Assembly: GCA_963666945.2 (NCBI GenBank)
Contig: CAXXRT010000056.1
Location: 1 to 60,698 of the forward strand
Length of the DNA stretch: 60,698 nucleotides
From: G963666945 sp963666945
GTDB lineage: Bacteria; Bacteroidota; Bacteroidia; Bacteroidales; Marinifilaceae
Direction of reading: 5' to 3'
The notes under the pieces were generated by a model that saw nothing but the letters and a program-made list of their open reading frames with translations, was not told the origin of the DNA and made no database searches. Of this stretch, positions 29,761 through 39,515 are shown piece after piece. Every line of letters starts with the position of its first letter. Within the stretch, counting starts at the first letter, position 1. The position numbers and the translations under genes were made by a program.

Positions 29761-30420
29761 CTATAAAGCTATTATATCAACAGAAGTGACATCTTGCCCG
29801 GAACATACTATTGTTTTATGAGAATCGTCGATATGTACCTCGGAGAATTTTAACTGTAATGAAAAATCGCTTTCATTAACGGATATAACCCCCTCTTCAC
29901 ATATCACATCGAAAGAATTCAGTGGTTTGGTAAGTCCTGTTCCCAAATATTTAAGATAACTCTCCTTTGCAGTCCAGAGAAGATAGAAATAATCGTCCTG
30001 CTCTTTATCCGCAAGGGAAGATAATTTATCAAGCTCTTTTGCAGTAAAAAAACGACCGGCGACATTCATGCGTGCCTTTTTAAGAACCTCAATATCCACG
30101 CCTATCTCCCTATCGGATACCCCGCACACCACCCAGTCACCTGAATGGGTAATATTGAAAAACATGCCCTTACCATTTTTTAAGGCAGGCTTACCCTTAG
30201 GTCCGTATTCAAAGATTATATCCTCAGGCTTTATACCGAAGCATTGCTGCAATCCCTTGTATGCAAGCATTTCCCCAAGGAGTTTACGCTGACGGTTAAC
30301 CGAAGATTTATAGGTATCGATCTTTTCCAGAGTTGCAGGCTGGGCAAATCTTTTCACCACGCTTTCGACTTTAGAAAATTCATCTTCGTTAACCAATTTT
30401 ATTGCAAATAATTTAACCAT
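29761..30420 (-). CDS. 4'-phosphopantetheinyl transferase (Sfp type)
   Basis: Transfers phosphopantetheine from CoA to carrier proteins. 219 residues from the ATG at 30420; upstream in-frame codons read through the terminator of the next operon, so I reject them. Motifs: FNITHSGDWVVCGV (88-101), GVDIE (107-111, Mg and CoA binding) and WTAKESYLKYLGTGL (149-163). No polyketide or non-ribosomal synthetase is nearby; the target may be the fatty-acid carrier protein or a distant pathway. Confidence 0.92.
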   Translation of the reverse strand: MVKLFAIKLVNEDEFSKVESVVKRFAQPATLEKIDTYKSSVNRQRKLLGEMLAYKGLQQCFGIKPEDIIFEYGPKGKPALKNGKGMFFNITHSGDWVVCGVSDREIGVDIEVLKKARMNVAGRFFTAKELDKLSSLADKEQDDYFYLLWTAKESYLKYLGTGLTKPLNSFDVICEEGVISVNESDFSLQLKFSEVHIDDSHKTIVCSGQDVTSVDIIAL

Positions 30421-30454
30421 ACGTAATCCTCTAATATTTGAAAATACAATATAT

Positions 30455-30490
30455 AAAAAAGCCCTTATTAATCCGGTGACTAACAAGGGC
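30455..30490 (-). terminator. Terminator of the efflux operon
   Basis: GCCCTTGTTA / TAATAAGGGC stem (one G-T pair), 10-nt loop, then T6 on the minus strand. It lies just upstream of the phosphopantetheinyl transferase start. Confidence 0.8.
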
Positions 30491-30560
30491 AAAATTAATA
30501 AACTATCTGTTTATTATAAGCAGGGATGCTTATATTATTATAATTTCATGATCCTGTAAA

Positions 30561-31853
30561 CTATTTTCCCTGTGAAAGCAACATCCCGCTTAGTCTGAAC
30601 AATTCCGCCTCTGCCAGCTTTGCCGTATACATGGCGGATGTAATATTGTTTTTTGCAGTCAGAAGGTTTAACTGGGCCTCCCTGAAACGTGTGGATGTAA
30701 TCTGACCAAGGTTAAAATACTCCTTTGACTGAAGAAAGTTCATCTCAGCACTCTTCAGGTTGGATTTCTCCGTCTTCAGCACCACAAGCGAATTCTCGTA
30801 GGCAGCCCAGGCATTCTCAAGATCCCTGCAGAGATTGAGCTTTTTCTCTTCAAGACTAAGTTTTGAGTTCTCAAGGGAAATCTTTGCATTCTTCTTCTTT
30901 ATCCTCTGCTTATTTCCATCGAATATATTAAACGAAAGGGTTAAACCCGCCGATAAAGAAGCATTAGGATCAGTCATCGACAGCTTTAAATCTTCGTTCA
31001 TTGTCTTGTATCCGTACGAACTATTCAGGCTGACAACAGGGGCAACAGCCGATTTGACTATCTTGTAATCAAGCTTAGATTGCTTAAGCTTATTTGTTTC
31101 AATAAGATAATCGGCATTATTCTCAAGCAACCTGACTTTTAGGTCCTTTAAATCAAAATCATAAAAAGATATAACTCCGGTGACTATCTCAAAGTCAGTG
31201 TTTATATCCCTGCCTAAAAGGGCATTCAGGTTTCTCTTGAAATCATTATACTTTTTGCGCGAGTTAATATAGTTCACGCTATCCTTATTAAAATCAACCC
31301 TCGCATTAAGAACATCCAGTGAGCTTCCTGCCCCTACGGCAGTCTTTGCCTCCGTGCGCAGCAACCTCTCCTTCGATATGCTGAGCATCTCCTCCGCCCT
31401 TTTGTAGTTCTCAAAGGCGGCTGCTGAATTGTAATACACGTTATTAACCTGCAAAAGAAGATTTTCAATAATATTCCTTGCCTGGTATTGGCTGCCCTCG
31501 GCCTGTGTTTTCAACTTCTCGAAGTTGTAAATCCTGCCAAAACCATTGAAAAGGACATACGAGAGATTAAGTCCTGCCGTATTATTTGTATTCCTCTGAT
31601 TTACAATTCCATTTTCCGTATCCACCTCATTATCTGTATAGCTTGAAGAGGCCGATGCATTAATGGTAGGAAGCAAACCCGCGTTACCTGACTGTGCATT
31701 ATTTTTAGCCTGCTTTACCTGGTTGTTGGCAATCTTTATACCGTAATTATTTTCAAGTGCAATATTAATTGCACTCTTAATATCCAGTTTCTCCTGGGCA
31801 TTGAGCGAACTAACGCTCAATGCCATCAGGAATATATATATTATTCTACGCAT
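30561..31853 (-). CDS. TolC-family outer-membrane efflux protein
   Basis: 430 residues from the ATG at 31853, which begins the signal peptide MRRIIYIFLMALSVSSLNAQ. Two OEP repeats, with helical heptads (LNINSAINIALENNYGIKIA-like start, actual start KLDIKSAINIALENNYGIKI) and GSSLDVLNARVDF and ITSTRFREAQLNLL as the paired family signatures. Forms the outer-membrane channel for the RND pump encoded just upstream. Last gene of the three-gene operon. Confidence 0.93.
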   Translation of the reverse strand: MRRIIYIFLMALSVSSLNAQEKLDIKSAINIALENNYGIKIANNQVKQAKNNAQSGNAGLLPTINASASSSYTDNEVDTENGIVNQRNTNNTAGLNLSYVLFNGFGRIYNFEKLKTQAEGSQYQARNIIENLLLQVNNVYYNSAAAFENYKRAEEMLSISKERLLRTEAKTAVGAGSSLDVLNARVDFNKDSVNYINSRKKYNDFKRNLNALLGRDINTDFEIVTGVISFYDFDLKDLKVRLLENNADYLIETNKLKQSKLDYKIVKSAVAPVVSLNSSYGYKTMNEDLKLSMTDPNASLSAGLTLSFNIFDGNKQRIKKKNAKISLENSKLSLEEKKLNLCRDLENAWAAYENSLVVLKTEKSNLKSAEMNFLQSKEYFNLGQITSTRFREAQLNLLTAKNNITSAMYTAKLAEAELFRLSGMLLSQGK

Positions 31854-31889
31854 CTGTTTATTATTTATAGTTTTAAACATTCCATCTGT

Positions 31890-34800
31890 TTATGCTATTT
31901 CAACAGGTTCAGGCTCTTGTTCTTCCACATCTTCCTTTTCAGCATTCTCTTTTAATACCATAATTTCCTTAAAGGCCATCTCAACCTCCTCTGCACATGG
32001 CTTTACTCCTGTCAGCAAATACCTGAATGTTCGTTTAAGATTGTTTATGGATATTAGCATTACAGGTAAAAATAAAAGAGTTATGATAGTGGCTATCAAT
32101 AATCCGTAAGCAACAGATATTGCCATGGGAACAAGCATATGTGCCTGTGGATTTGTTGAAAGTATTAATGGATAAAGACCTGCTATGGTTGTCAATGAAG
32201 TCATTACTATGGCCCTGAAACGGGAGATTGATCCCTCATAAACCGAGGTAAGAAAAGGCTTACCCTGTCGCATAAGATCGTTGACGGCACTGACCAGCAC
32301 AATGGAATCGTTCACCATTACTCCCAGCAAGGCAATTATACCAAGATAGGACGGCATATCTATAGCGTATCCATGGATCCAGTGACCCCATCCTATGCCA
32401 ATAAATCCAAATGGCAACAAAAGCAATATCAGTATAGCCTGAAGTATAGACCTGAAAGTAAAGGCAATAGTTGCAATTAACAATAACAGGATTACGGGGA
32501 TGACCCTCATAATAGAACCCGTAGCCTTCTTAAACTCTTCTTCATGACCACCCTGATGATACGACAGTCCTGGGTATTTATTCATCAGAGCAGGCAATAT
32601 AACATCCTCAACCTCCGTTTTTATTTCGGCAAAACTGACATTTTCATTTGCAAGGTCAGCCTCAACGGTAATTTCTCTTTTGCCGTTATAGTGGTTTATA
32701 ACGGTAAGATTCCTCTCAAAGCCCATATTGGCTATCTCCCTTAGAGGATATGAATTGCCATCATTGGTTCTAATTCTCATATTCTCAAGATCACCTATAG
32801 ATGAACGGTCTTCTTTGGAATATCTTACCCATATCTTAACAAGATCCTGTCCCCGGTTTATCCTCTGAACCTCCGCACCAAAGAAACCATTCCTGACCTG
32901 CGACATCACTTCCTGAAGAGTCAGTCCCAGCATGTATGCCTTGTCTTTAAGGGTTATCTTTACCTCCCTCATCCCCGGCTCGTTATTGTCCACCACATTG
33001 ACAAGACCGCTGAGTTTCTCAAGCTCTTCCTTGAAATTGTTTTTAGCCTCGTCAAGTTCTTCCAGATCGTAACTTAAAAGTGATACCGATATGGGTTTAC
33101 CAAAATGGGACTTCTGTACAAATTCCAGTTTCTCCGCCTCGGGGATTTCTCCTACTTTCTTCCTGACTGCCTTTGAGAAGTCATTTGAATGAAAAGATCT
33201 TTTATCTTCCCCCACAAGAAAGGTCCGGACCATACCCTTATTTGAAGATGTCTGTTCTATCTCAACTGTCTTTACAGTTTTTATTGCATCATTTCTTTTT
33301 GCATCGAACTCTGCTGCAACCTGATAAACCGCATCGGATATCTTTCTTAGGTAGGCGTAGGTCTCGTGCTCGGGAGTTCCTGCAGGCATGACAATACTCA
33401 CGTCGGTATAATCCTGACTCTGCATAGAGGAATCACCTTTTTTTATAATCCCGCCCTTAAGCGCCCCTATGGTGACAATCAGCATGGCAAACATCACCGC
33501 TACCGTTACTGCCTTATAGCTCAAAGCCTTTTTGAGAAGTGGTGCAAAATATTTATCACGAAAACTGATAATCAGATTATTGATCTTTTCTTCAAAAGCA
33601 TTTTTCTTTTTGTCTCTTTTCAAAGCCTTTGAATGGGCCACGTGAGTAGGTAAGATAATTGCACATTCAACAAAAGAAAAGATAAGAGCCGCGATAACCA
33701 CAAAGGCCATCTCAACAAAGAACTGTCCCATCATACCGTCTATAAAGAAGAAGGTCAGAAAGGCAATTATAGTTGTCAGCACTGCCGAGAACACAGCAGG
33801 TAAGACCTCCAGGGTACCATCGATGGCTGCCCTTATAGGTTTTTTACCCCTTTCGAAATGCTGGTATATATTCTCACAGACAACAATACCATCGTCAACA
33901 AGAATACCTACAACCAGAATCATACCAAACAATGAAGTCCTGTTTAGGGTTATTCCATAGATTCCTCCCAGGATAAACATTCCCATAAAAGAAAGGGGAA
34001 TACCCATTGCCACCCAGAAAGACAGTCGTCGGTTTAAGAACAACGACAAGAAAAAGATGACCAGAAAGAAACCAACTATACCGTTATTTAAAAGTATCTC
34101 CTGCATGACATCAATCTGGTCTGACAGATCGTAGAGAACCTTTGTCTTAACTATCTCGTTGTTTTTATTAAATGACTCTATGTATTTATTTATCTCTTTT
34201 GAGATATGAATAATATCTTCCCTTTCCGTGTGACTTACCCTGAAGATAATAGCGGATTCCCCATCCAGTTCATTCTTTACTGGATTCTCGGCCCACTTAT
34301 CTTTTATATCCGCCACATCTGAAAGTCTGACAAGTCCCTGGGCCGAAGAACGAAGAATGATATCCTGAAGATCTTTCGCATAGTATTGCTTTTGCTTTGT
34401 CCTGATAAACAGCTCTTCATCCTCTCCCTTAATTGTTCCTCCCGTAAGATCTATATTGGCGGCCCTCACAGCATTGCATGCTTCTGTCAAGGTAAGCCCG
34501 TATGCCTTAAGATCGTCTTCACGAAAACCAATTTCTATCTCCTCATCGGGAAAACCGGTAAGAGTTACCTTTGATATCCCGTCTATACCCCTTATATCGT
34601 GCTCTATCTTCCTGGCATAGGTCTTTAATGTTTTCAGGTCAACATTACCATTAACAGAGAAAAACACTGCAGGGGCAAGAAATTCAATCTTACTAACACT
34701 TGGCGGTTCCATACCGGCGGGAAAGGAATTAATCTGGTCTACTGCGTTCTTAACATCCTGAAGAAGTAAGTCCTCATCATAACCGGATAGAACAGCTACA

Positions 34801-35078
34801 GTGACAGTCCCAACATTTTCCCTTGATACTGATCTTATATTATCAATACCACTTATACCCTTAAGGTTATCTTCTATCTTAAGTATTATCCCCTGCTCTA
34901 TTTCCTGTGGTGAAGCACCTGGATACATAGCAGTAACCATAATCCTTCCAGTCTCCACCTGAGGGGTAAGGGTGGAATTTAACTGAGTCATTCCCATATA
35001 GCCAAGGGCTATAATAAGGAATATCAGTATATTTCCCGTAACCGGGTATTTTATAAAATAGCTAATTATATTCTTCAT
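31890..35078 (-). CDS. RND efflux transporter, inner-membrane pump (AcrB/MexB superfamily)
   Basis: 1062 residues with the duplicated RND plan: a TM near the start (NILIFLIIALGYMGMTQLN), periplasmic porter and docking domains, and two six-helix bundles around residues 340-480 and 860-1010. Proton-relay motif GILVDDGIVVCENIYQHFERG (TM4, two aspartates), and ALLGVMVNDSIVLVSAVNDLMR in the second half. The C-terminal tail is acidic (EKEDVEEQEPEPVEIA). The substrate is not evident; this subgroup includes pumps for small molecules rather than heavy metals, since CusA-type methionines are not seen. Confidence 0.95.
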   Translation of the reverse strand: MKNIISYFIKYPVTGNILIFLIIALGYMGMTQLNSTLTPQVETGRIMVTAMYPGASPQEIEQGIILKIEDNLKGISGIDNIRSVSRENVGTVTVAVLSGYDEDLLLQDVKNAVDQINSFPAGMEPPSVSKIEFLAPAVFFSVNGNVDLKTLKTYARKIEHDIRGIDGISKVTLTGFPDEEIEIGFREDDLKAYGLTLTEACNAVRAANIDLTGGTIKGEDEELFIRTKQKQYYAKDLQDIILRSSAQGLVRLSDVADIKDKWAENPVKNELDGESAIIFRVSHTEREDIIHISKEINKYIESFNKNNEIVKTKVLYDLSDQIDVMQEILLNNGIVGFFLVIFFLSLFLNRRLSFWVAMGIPLSFMGMFILGGIYGITLNRTSLFGMILVVGILVDDGIVVCENIYQHFERGKKPIRAAIDGTLEVLPAVFSAVLTTIIAFLTFFFIDGMMGQFFVEMAFVVIAALIFSFVECAIILPTHVAHSKALKRDKKKNAFEEKINNLIISFRDKYFAPLLKKALSYKAVTVAVMFAMLIVTIGALKGGIIKKGDSSMQSQDYTDVSIVMPAGTPEHETYAYLRKISDAVYQVAAEFDAKRNDAIKTVKTVEIEQTSSNKGMVRTFLVGEDKRSFHSNDFSKAVRKKVGEIPEAEKLEFVQKSHFGKPISVSLLSYDLEELDEAKNNFKEELEKLSGLVNVVDNNEPGMREVKITLKDKAYMLGLTLQEVMSQVRNGFFGAEVQRINRGQDLVKIWVRYSKEDRSSIGDLENMRIRTNDGNSYPLREIANMGFERNLTVINHYNGKREITVEADLANENVSFAEIKTEVEDVILPALMNKYPGLSYHQGGHEEEFKKATGSIMRVIPVILLLLIATIAFTFRSILQAILILLLLPFGFIGIGWGHWIHGYAIDMPSYLGIIALLGVMVNDSIVLVSAVNDLMRQGKPFLTSVYEGSISRFRAIVMTSLTTIAGLYPLILSTNPQAHMLVPMAISVAYGLLIATIITLLFLPVMLISINNLKRTFRYLLTGVKPCAEEVEMAFKEIMVLKENAEKEDVEEQEPEPVEIA

Positions 35079-35103
35079 TGATATAGTCTTTATTCATAAA
35101 CAA

Positions 35104-36210
35104 TTAAATGGCAACTTTAACTTTCAGTCCATCGTGAATATTCTTTGTTTTAAGGGAAATCATGGTGTTATCCCTTATCCCTCTTATTACAACTATATCT
35201 GAATTCTCCTGAATGACATCTACCGTCAATGTCTTTATCTTATCGCCTTCCACAACAAAAACTTTATTTTTATCTACCAGTAATTTTCTCGACAACTCCA
35301 CTGCATTATAGCTCTTGCCTGTCTCTATGTTCCCCTTCATATACATCCCTTCCTTAAGATCTGACGAACTGACGGCTATATATGCCAACACTGTCTGTGT
35401 TCTTGTATCAATGGCGTTATTTATCCTGCTGATCTTTCCTTTCCACTTTCCTGATACTATATCTGAGTAAAGATCTATCTGATCTCCTACTTTCACAAAA
35501 GGTATATCTTTAAGACTGACAGATACCTCAAGTTCGTACTCAGTGGCTTTTACAAATTCCCCCAGTTTCTGTCCGCTTCTTACCAGTGTGCCCGGCTTGA
35601 TATTGCTGTTGGTGACTACCCCGTCGAATGGTGCATATATTCTATATTTTGCCAGTCTGACTTCCTGACTTTCTATATCATAAAAGGATTTATATATTCC
35701 TTTACCAGATATAAAAAATTTCTCCCTGTTGTCAACAGGCTTAGGAAGTGCAACAAGCTTATTGTCTATCTCAAAATCATTAAGATAATCGTACCATTGC
35801 TGGTAACTCTCAGGATAGTCGAATTTAAGATCGGGCAGTGCCTGACTTATAAGGTTCATTAAATCGCTTTTTTTAGATTTAAGGCTCTGCCTTGCTTCAT
35901 CGGAATTGATATCCAGCATTAATTCCCCTTTTTTAAACCGTATACCTTCAAGGAAATCATTACTGGTATTTTGCATTATTCCGCTAACCTCTGAAAATAT
36001 CTCCACCTTCTCCTTAGATATTAGTTTCCCTATCACCGGAACAGAAATATTTAGTTGCTTATTGACAACCTTTATAACCGGTACGCTTATAATATTCTCA
36101 GTACTTGCCTTTCTCTTTGGGGGCTTACGCATACCTGCAAAAACAAAGGAGGTTATAATACCCAGACCGATTATTACTACTGTTAAAATCACTGTTGTTC
36201 TACGCTTCAT
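35104..36210 (-). CDS. RND membrane fusion protein (HlyD/AcrA type)
   Basis: 368 residues with an N-terminal anchor TVILTVVIIGLGIITSFVFAG, a lipoyl half-domain (VPVIGKLISKEKVEIFSEVSG), a short alpha-hairpin, the second half (YRIYAPFDGVVTNSNIKPGTLV), and beta-barrel and proximal domains (INNAIDTRTQTVLAYI). First gene of the operon, divergent from the kinase gene with a 290-bp shared regulatory gap. Confidence 0.93.
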   Translation of the reverse strand: MKRRTTVILTVVIIGLGIITSFVFAGMRKPPKRKASTENIISVPVIKVVNKQLNISVPVIGKLISKEKVEIFSEVSGIMQNTSNDFLEGIRFKKGELMLDINSDEARQSLKSKKSDLMNLISQALPDLKFDYPESYQQWYDYLNDFEIDNKLVALPKPVDNREKFFISGKGIYKSFYDIESQEVRLAKYRIYAPFDGVVTNSNIKPGTLVRSGQKLGEFVKATEYELEVSVSLKDIPFVKVGDQIDLYSDIVSGKWKGKISRINNAIDTRTQTVLAYIAVSSSDLKEGMYMKGNIETGKSYNAVELSRKLLVDKNKVFVVEGDKIKTLTVDVIQENSDIVVIRGIRDNTMISLKTKNIHDGLKVKVAI

Positions 36211-36500
36211 GACTATTAAAATTATATAAATGCAACTTCATCCTTATTTCTTTTTAATATAAATACATACAGTTTCTTATATTTAATCTTGGAAAACAAT
36301 ATTATATAATATTAATACAAGGCAAGAATTATTTATCTGAACGAAGGATTATTCGGGTTATTATTATTTTCCGGCAGGATAAAAGCAGATATCGTGGAAA
36401 AACATCCACATAACTGCCTATCTGAACTGTTCAACGAAATAATTACATGACATATAGTATAAAAGAGGTACATTTGGTAAAAGATTTATAAATCAGAAAT
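36211..36500. promoter_or_regulatory. Shared divergent control region of pump and two-component genes
   Basis: AT-rich. On the plus strand a -7 box TACATTTG (36469-36476) lies 25 bp before the kinase ATG. No clear -33 box, and no convincing LytTR-type direct repeat, was found by eye. Confidence 0.5.
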
Positions 36501-37553
36501 ATGAACAATATTAATTTAGCGGGATTTTTTAACAGAAGGTTGGTTCAGCATATACTATTCTGGTCTGTATATATTTTCTTTACACTATTACGACTTCTTG
36601 ACAGGGATCTTCCCCGATATGAGGCTTCTGTTGATATTATTACTGTAAGGGAACTTCTGAGGCTTGTGACCCTGATGTCCGGGGTATATATGAATTTAAT
36701 GCTTTTTATACCTAAATTTTTTGATAGGGATAAATACAAAAAGTTTATTGTATCCAACATTATACTTGTTGCTTGCCTTTCTCTGCTGACAATTGAAACC
36801 GGTTATATTTTAATGCCTGAAGATTACCTGAGACATTCGGGCTACCAGCATTTTATATGGATAGCCATGCACATTTCTATGTTTATAACTATTTCTTCCC
36901 TATTGCATTTCACCAAACAATGGATACACCACAAGGATATCTCCCTGAATATCAAAGAACTGGAAAAAGATAAACTGGAAACTGAGCTTGATTCACTTAA
37001 GGCTCAGATTAACCCGCATTTTCTTTTCAACACCCTTAACAACATATATTCCCTAAGCCTTGTCAAATCGGAAGAAGCACCTGATGTAATTCTAAGGCTG
37101 GCAGATCTTATGCGATATATTATTTACGATTGCAAAGATGAAACTGTGCCTCTTAAGGAAGAAATTGAGTTTGTGAGAAATTATGTGAATCTTGAGAAAC
37201 TAAGACTTCAGGAACATATTGATATCAACTTTTCTATAAACGTTGAGAACGAAAATAAAAAGATAGCCCCCTTACTTTTTATTCCCCTTATAGAGAATGC
37301 CTTTAAACATTCAAACCGGGACAGTTCCAAGGCTCTTATTAGTATATCCATAGAGGAAAAGGATAACCAAGGGGTTAAACTACTGATTGAAAACACAAAA
37401 GACAGGGATCTTAATCCAAGGGATAATAAATACGGTGGACTGGGAATAAGTAATGTAAAAAAAAGACTTGAGCTTATCTATCCCGGTAAACACGCCCTTA
37501 TTATTAAAGATAAAGAAGACTTCTTTATTGCCAGTATGGAACTGGAAATATAA
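36501..37553 (+). CDS. LytS-type sensor histidine kinase
   Basis: 350 residues. Four membrane segments (about 17-30, 55-70, 82-105 and 118-140), a short coiled linker, then the His_kinase domain with phospho-acceptor H173 in QINPHFLFNTLNNIY. The ATPase part has PLIENAFKHS (N box) and YGGLGISNVKKRL (G box). No separate periplasmic sensor domain, so it probably senses within the membrane. Paired with the LytTR regulator 37 bp downstream; adjacency suggests control of the efflux operon. Confidence 0.93.
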   Translation: MNNINLAGFFNRRLVQHILFWSVYIFFTLLRLLDRDLPRYEASVDIITVRELLRLVTLMSGVYMNLMLFIPKFFDRDKYKKFIVSNIILVACLSLLTIETGYILMPEDYLRHSGYQHFIWIAMHISMFITISSLLHFTKQWIHHKDISLNIKELEKDKLETELDSLKAQINPHFLFNTLNNIYSLSLVKSEEAPDVILRLADLMRYIIYDCKDETVPLKEEIEFVRNYVNLEKLRLQEHIDINFSINVENENKKIAPLLFIPLIENAFKHSNRDSSKALISISIEEKDNQGVKLLIENTKDRDLNPRDNKYGGLGISNVKKRLELIYPGKHALIIKDKEDFFIASMELEI

Positions 37554-37589
37554 TTTTGTATATTGTTAGCTTATAAATAATAAAGGTAA

Positions 37590-38321
37590 TTGAAAACATT
37601 AAAGTGCATAATAGTAGACGATGAGGCATTGGCAAGACAGGTTGTAAGAACCTACCTTGAGGATCTTCCTGAATATGAGATAATAGCCGAGTGCAAAAAT
37701 GCCATTGAGGCTATGAATATTCTCTCTTCAAAAGATATAGATTTAATGTTTCTCGATATCAATATGCCAAAACTAAGTGGACTTAGTTTTCTAAAGACTT
37801 TAGGTAACCCTCCTTTGGTAATTATTACCACCGCTTACAAAGAATATGCATTAGAAGGATATGAACTTAATGTTGTTGATTATCTGAACAAGCCTTTTTC
37901 CTTTGAGCGCTTTTTAAAATCTCTTGCAAAGGTAAAAGAGAGAATTGCAAAACCTGATATTTCTTTAGGGAAAGATGAAATAAGGCAGGAGTCTCATTCA
38001 AAGGTTGACTTTGTTTTTATTAAAGCCGACAAGAAGACATACAAACTGAGTTTCAACGACATTCTTTACATTGAGGCATTGGGCGACTACGTAAAGATAT
38101 ACACTACCGAAGAAATTATAGTATCTTATATTACCTTAAAAAGACTGGAGCAGATACTCCCCTACGAACTGTTTCCACGTGTTCACAAATCCTATATCAT
38201 CTCTCTTTCAAAAATAAAATCTATAGAGGGAAATATGGTAAATATAGAAGACAAAAAGATAACTATTGGGGCCAGTTACAGAAAGAATTTCTTTGCCCTG
38301 ATTCAGTCGCATTCAATATAA
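37590..38321 (+). CDS. LytTR-family response regulator
   Basis: 243 residues. Receiver domain (1-120): acidic pair D10-D11, phosphorylation site D56 in LMFLDINMP, T80 in IITTAYKEYALEGY and K in DYLNKPFSF. LytTR DNA-binding domain (about 140-240): FIKADKKTYKLSFNDILYIE and HKSYIISLSKIKSIEGN. The start is TTG at 37590: an in-frame TAA directly precedes it and the next in-frame ATG lies inside the receiver domain. The AAAGG at 37583-37586 may help initiation. Likely activator of the pump operon or its own. Confidence 0.9.
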   Translation: MKTLKCIIVDDEALARQVVRTYLEDLPEYEIIAECKNAIEAMNILSSKDIDLMFLDINMPKLSGLSFLKTLGNPPLVIITTAYKEYALEGYELNVVDYLNKPFSFERFLKSLAKVKERIAKPDISLGKDEIRQESHSKVDFVFIKADKKTYKLSFNDILYIEALGDYVKIYTTEEIIVSYITLKRLEQILPYELFPRVHKSYIISLSKIKSIEGNMVNIEDKKITIGASYRKNFFALIQSHSI

Positions 38322-38431
38322 TAGCAGTTTATTGCTCTTTTGCAGACCCCGAATGAATATTCCCTGACCTCTCATTCTTTTATATTCGATGCTACTGCTT
38401 TAAAACAACGGTATTTCCAATATCATAACTA

Positions 38432-39502
38432 TTAGAAATCTTTTCTAAAGCCTGTTATTATTGGGTAATGGTCTGAATAATTCCGTCTGATCTTTTTGAA
38501 TGATATGCATTCAAGGTCGTCGGAATGAAAAATATAGTCTATTCTATACGATGGAAAGTCACCTATATAGGTCGAGCCCAGTCCAAAGCCCTTCTCTATG
38601 AACGAGTCGTGAAGATCTCCCCTAATCTTTTTGTATGAGTATGATATTGGGGAATCGTTAAAGTCTCCGCAGATAATCACCCTGTTGGGAGAATCGCTTA
38701 TCAGCTTTGCAATTCTCTCTGACTGCAATGCCCTTTTTTTGAATGCATAGGCCAGTCTTTTGGTAATGCCCTTAGCTCCTTCAATATTTTTTTCCTCTGC
38801 GTTTTTCTTAAGGTTATTAATAAAATCGTAATCCTCTTTTTTGAACCTGTTGGATTCAAGATGACAGTTAAAGATCCTGACATTATCTCTTCCCATCTTC
38901 AGATCGCAATAAAAACCGGTGGCAGAATCACTAATGGGAAAATCTATATCCGTGCTTTTAGTAATTTTAAATTTTGAGAATATGGCCAGGTTACCCTTTT
39001 CATTAAGGTAGAAATAGGGTAATGATGACAATTTGCCCCTTATTACATCAAGTGTAACCCCATCTTTATCTCTAACAAGAAATTCCTGAAAACATACTAT
39101 ATCAACGTCTTCTTTCTTTATCATCTCCAGCATTGCGTGAGCTGCATCGGGATCTTTATTCCAGTTGTAAATATTGAAATACCTGACATTATAGCTCATA
39201 ACCTTTACATCGGTGGTTATCGTCTCTCCGGAATTAAAGCCCAAGGCAAAGTATTGCGTAAAAGGAGTCCATCCCAATACTATAACAAAAAGGGGGATGA
39301 CAGCACTCCATCGTTTACGGTATATCCAGTAGAATACAAAAAAGAGATTTATCAGAAATAAATATGGATATGCAAGCCCGAAGAAAGCCGGAAAGACAAT
39401 CTTACCTGGACTGACATAAATACTAAGGTATGACAGTAGCAATGCGAAAACAAAGACAAGGCTGACGGCAACGAGTATTCTATGAAGAAAATTTCTCAAC
39501 AT
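38432..39502 (-). CDS. Endonuclease/exonuclease/phosphatase family protein with membrane N-terminus
   Basis: 356 residues. The first 100 hold three hydrophobic segments. The EEP domain (about 105-355) has VMSYNVRYFN, DIVCFQEFL (metal Glu), VIICGDFNDSP (Asp and Asn), YRIDYIFHS and the catalytic SDHYPIITGF. The substrate could be a phospholipid, nucleic acid or inositol phosphate; the membrane anchor favours extracytoplasmic activity. It ends the run of minus-strand genes that starts at aspS. Confidence 0.87.
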   Translation of the reverse strand: MLRNFLHRILVAVSLVFVFALLLSYLSIYVSPGKIVFPAFFGLAYPYLFLINLFFVFYWIYRKRWSAVIPLFVIVLGWTPFTQYFALGFNSGETITTDVKVMSYNVRYFNIYNWNKDPDAAHAMLEMIKKEDVDIVCFQEFLVRDKDGVTLDVIRGKLSSLPYFYLNEKGNLAIFSKFKITKSTDIDFPISDSATGFYCDLKMGRDNVRIFNCHLESNRFKKEDYDFINNLKKNAEEKNIEGAKGITKRLAYAFKKRALQSERIAKLISDSPNRVIICGDFNDSPISYSYKKIRGDLHDSFIEKGFGLGSTYIGDFPSYRIDYIFHSDDLECISFKKIRRNYSDHYPIITGFRKDF

Positions 39503-39515
39503 CCGGGGAATTCCT

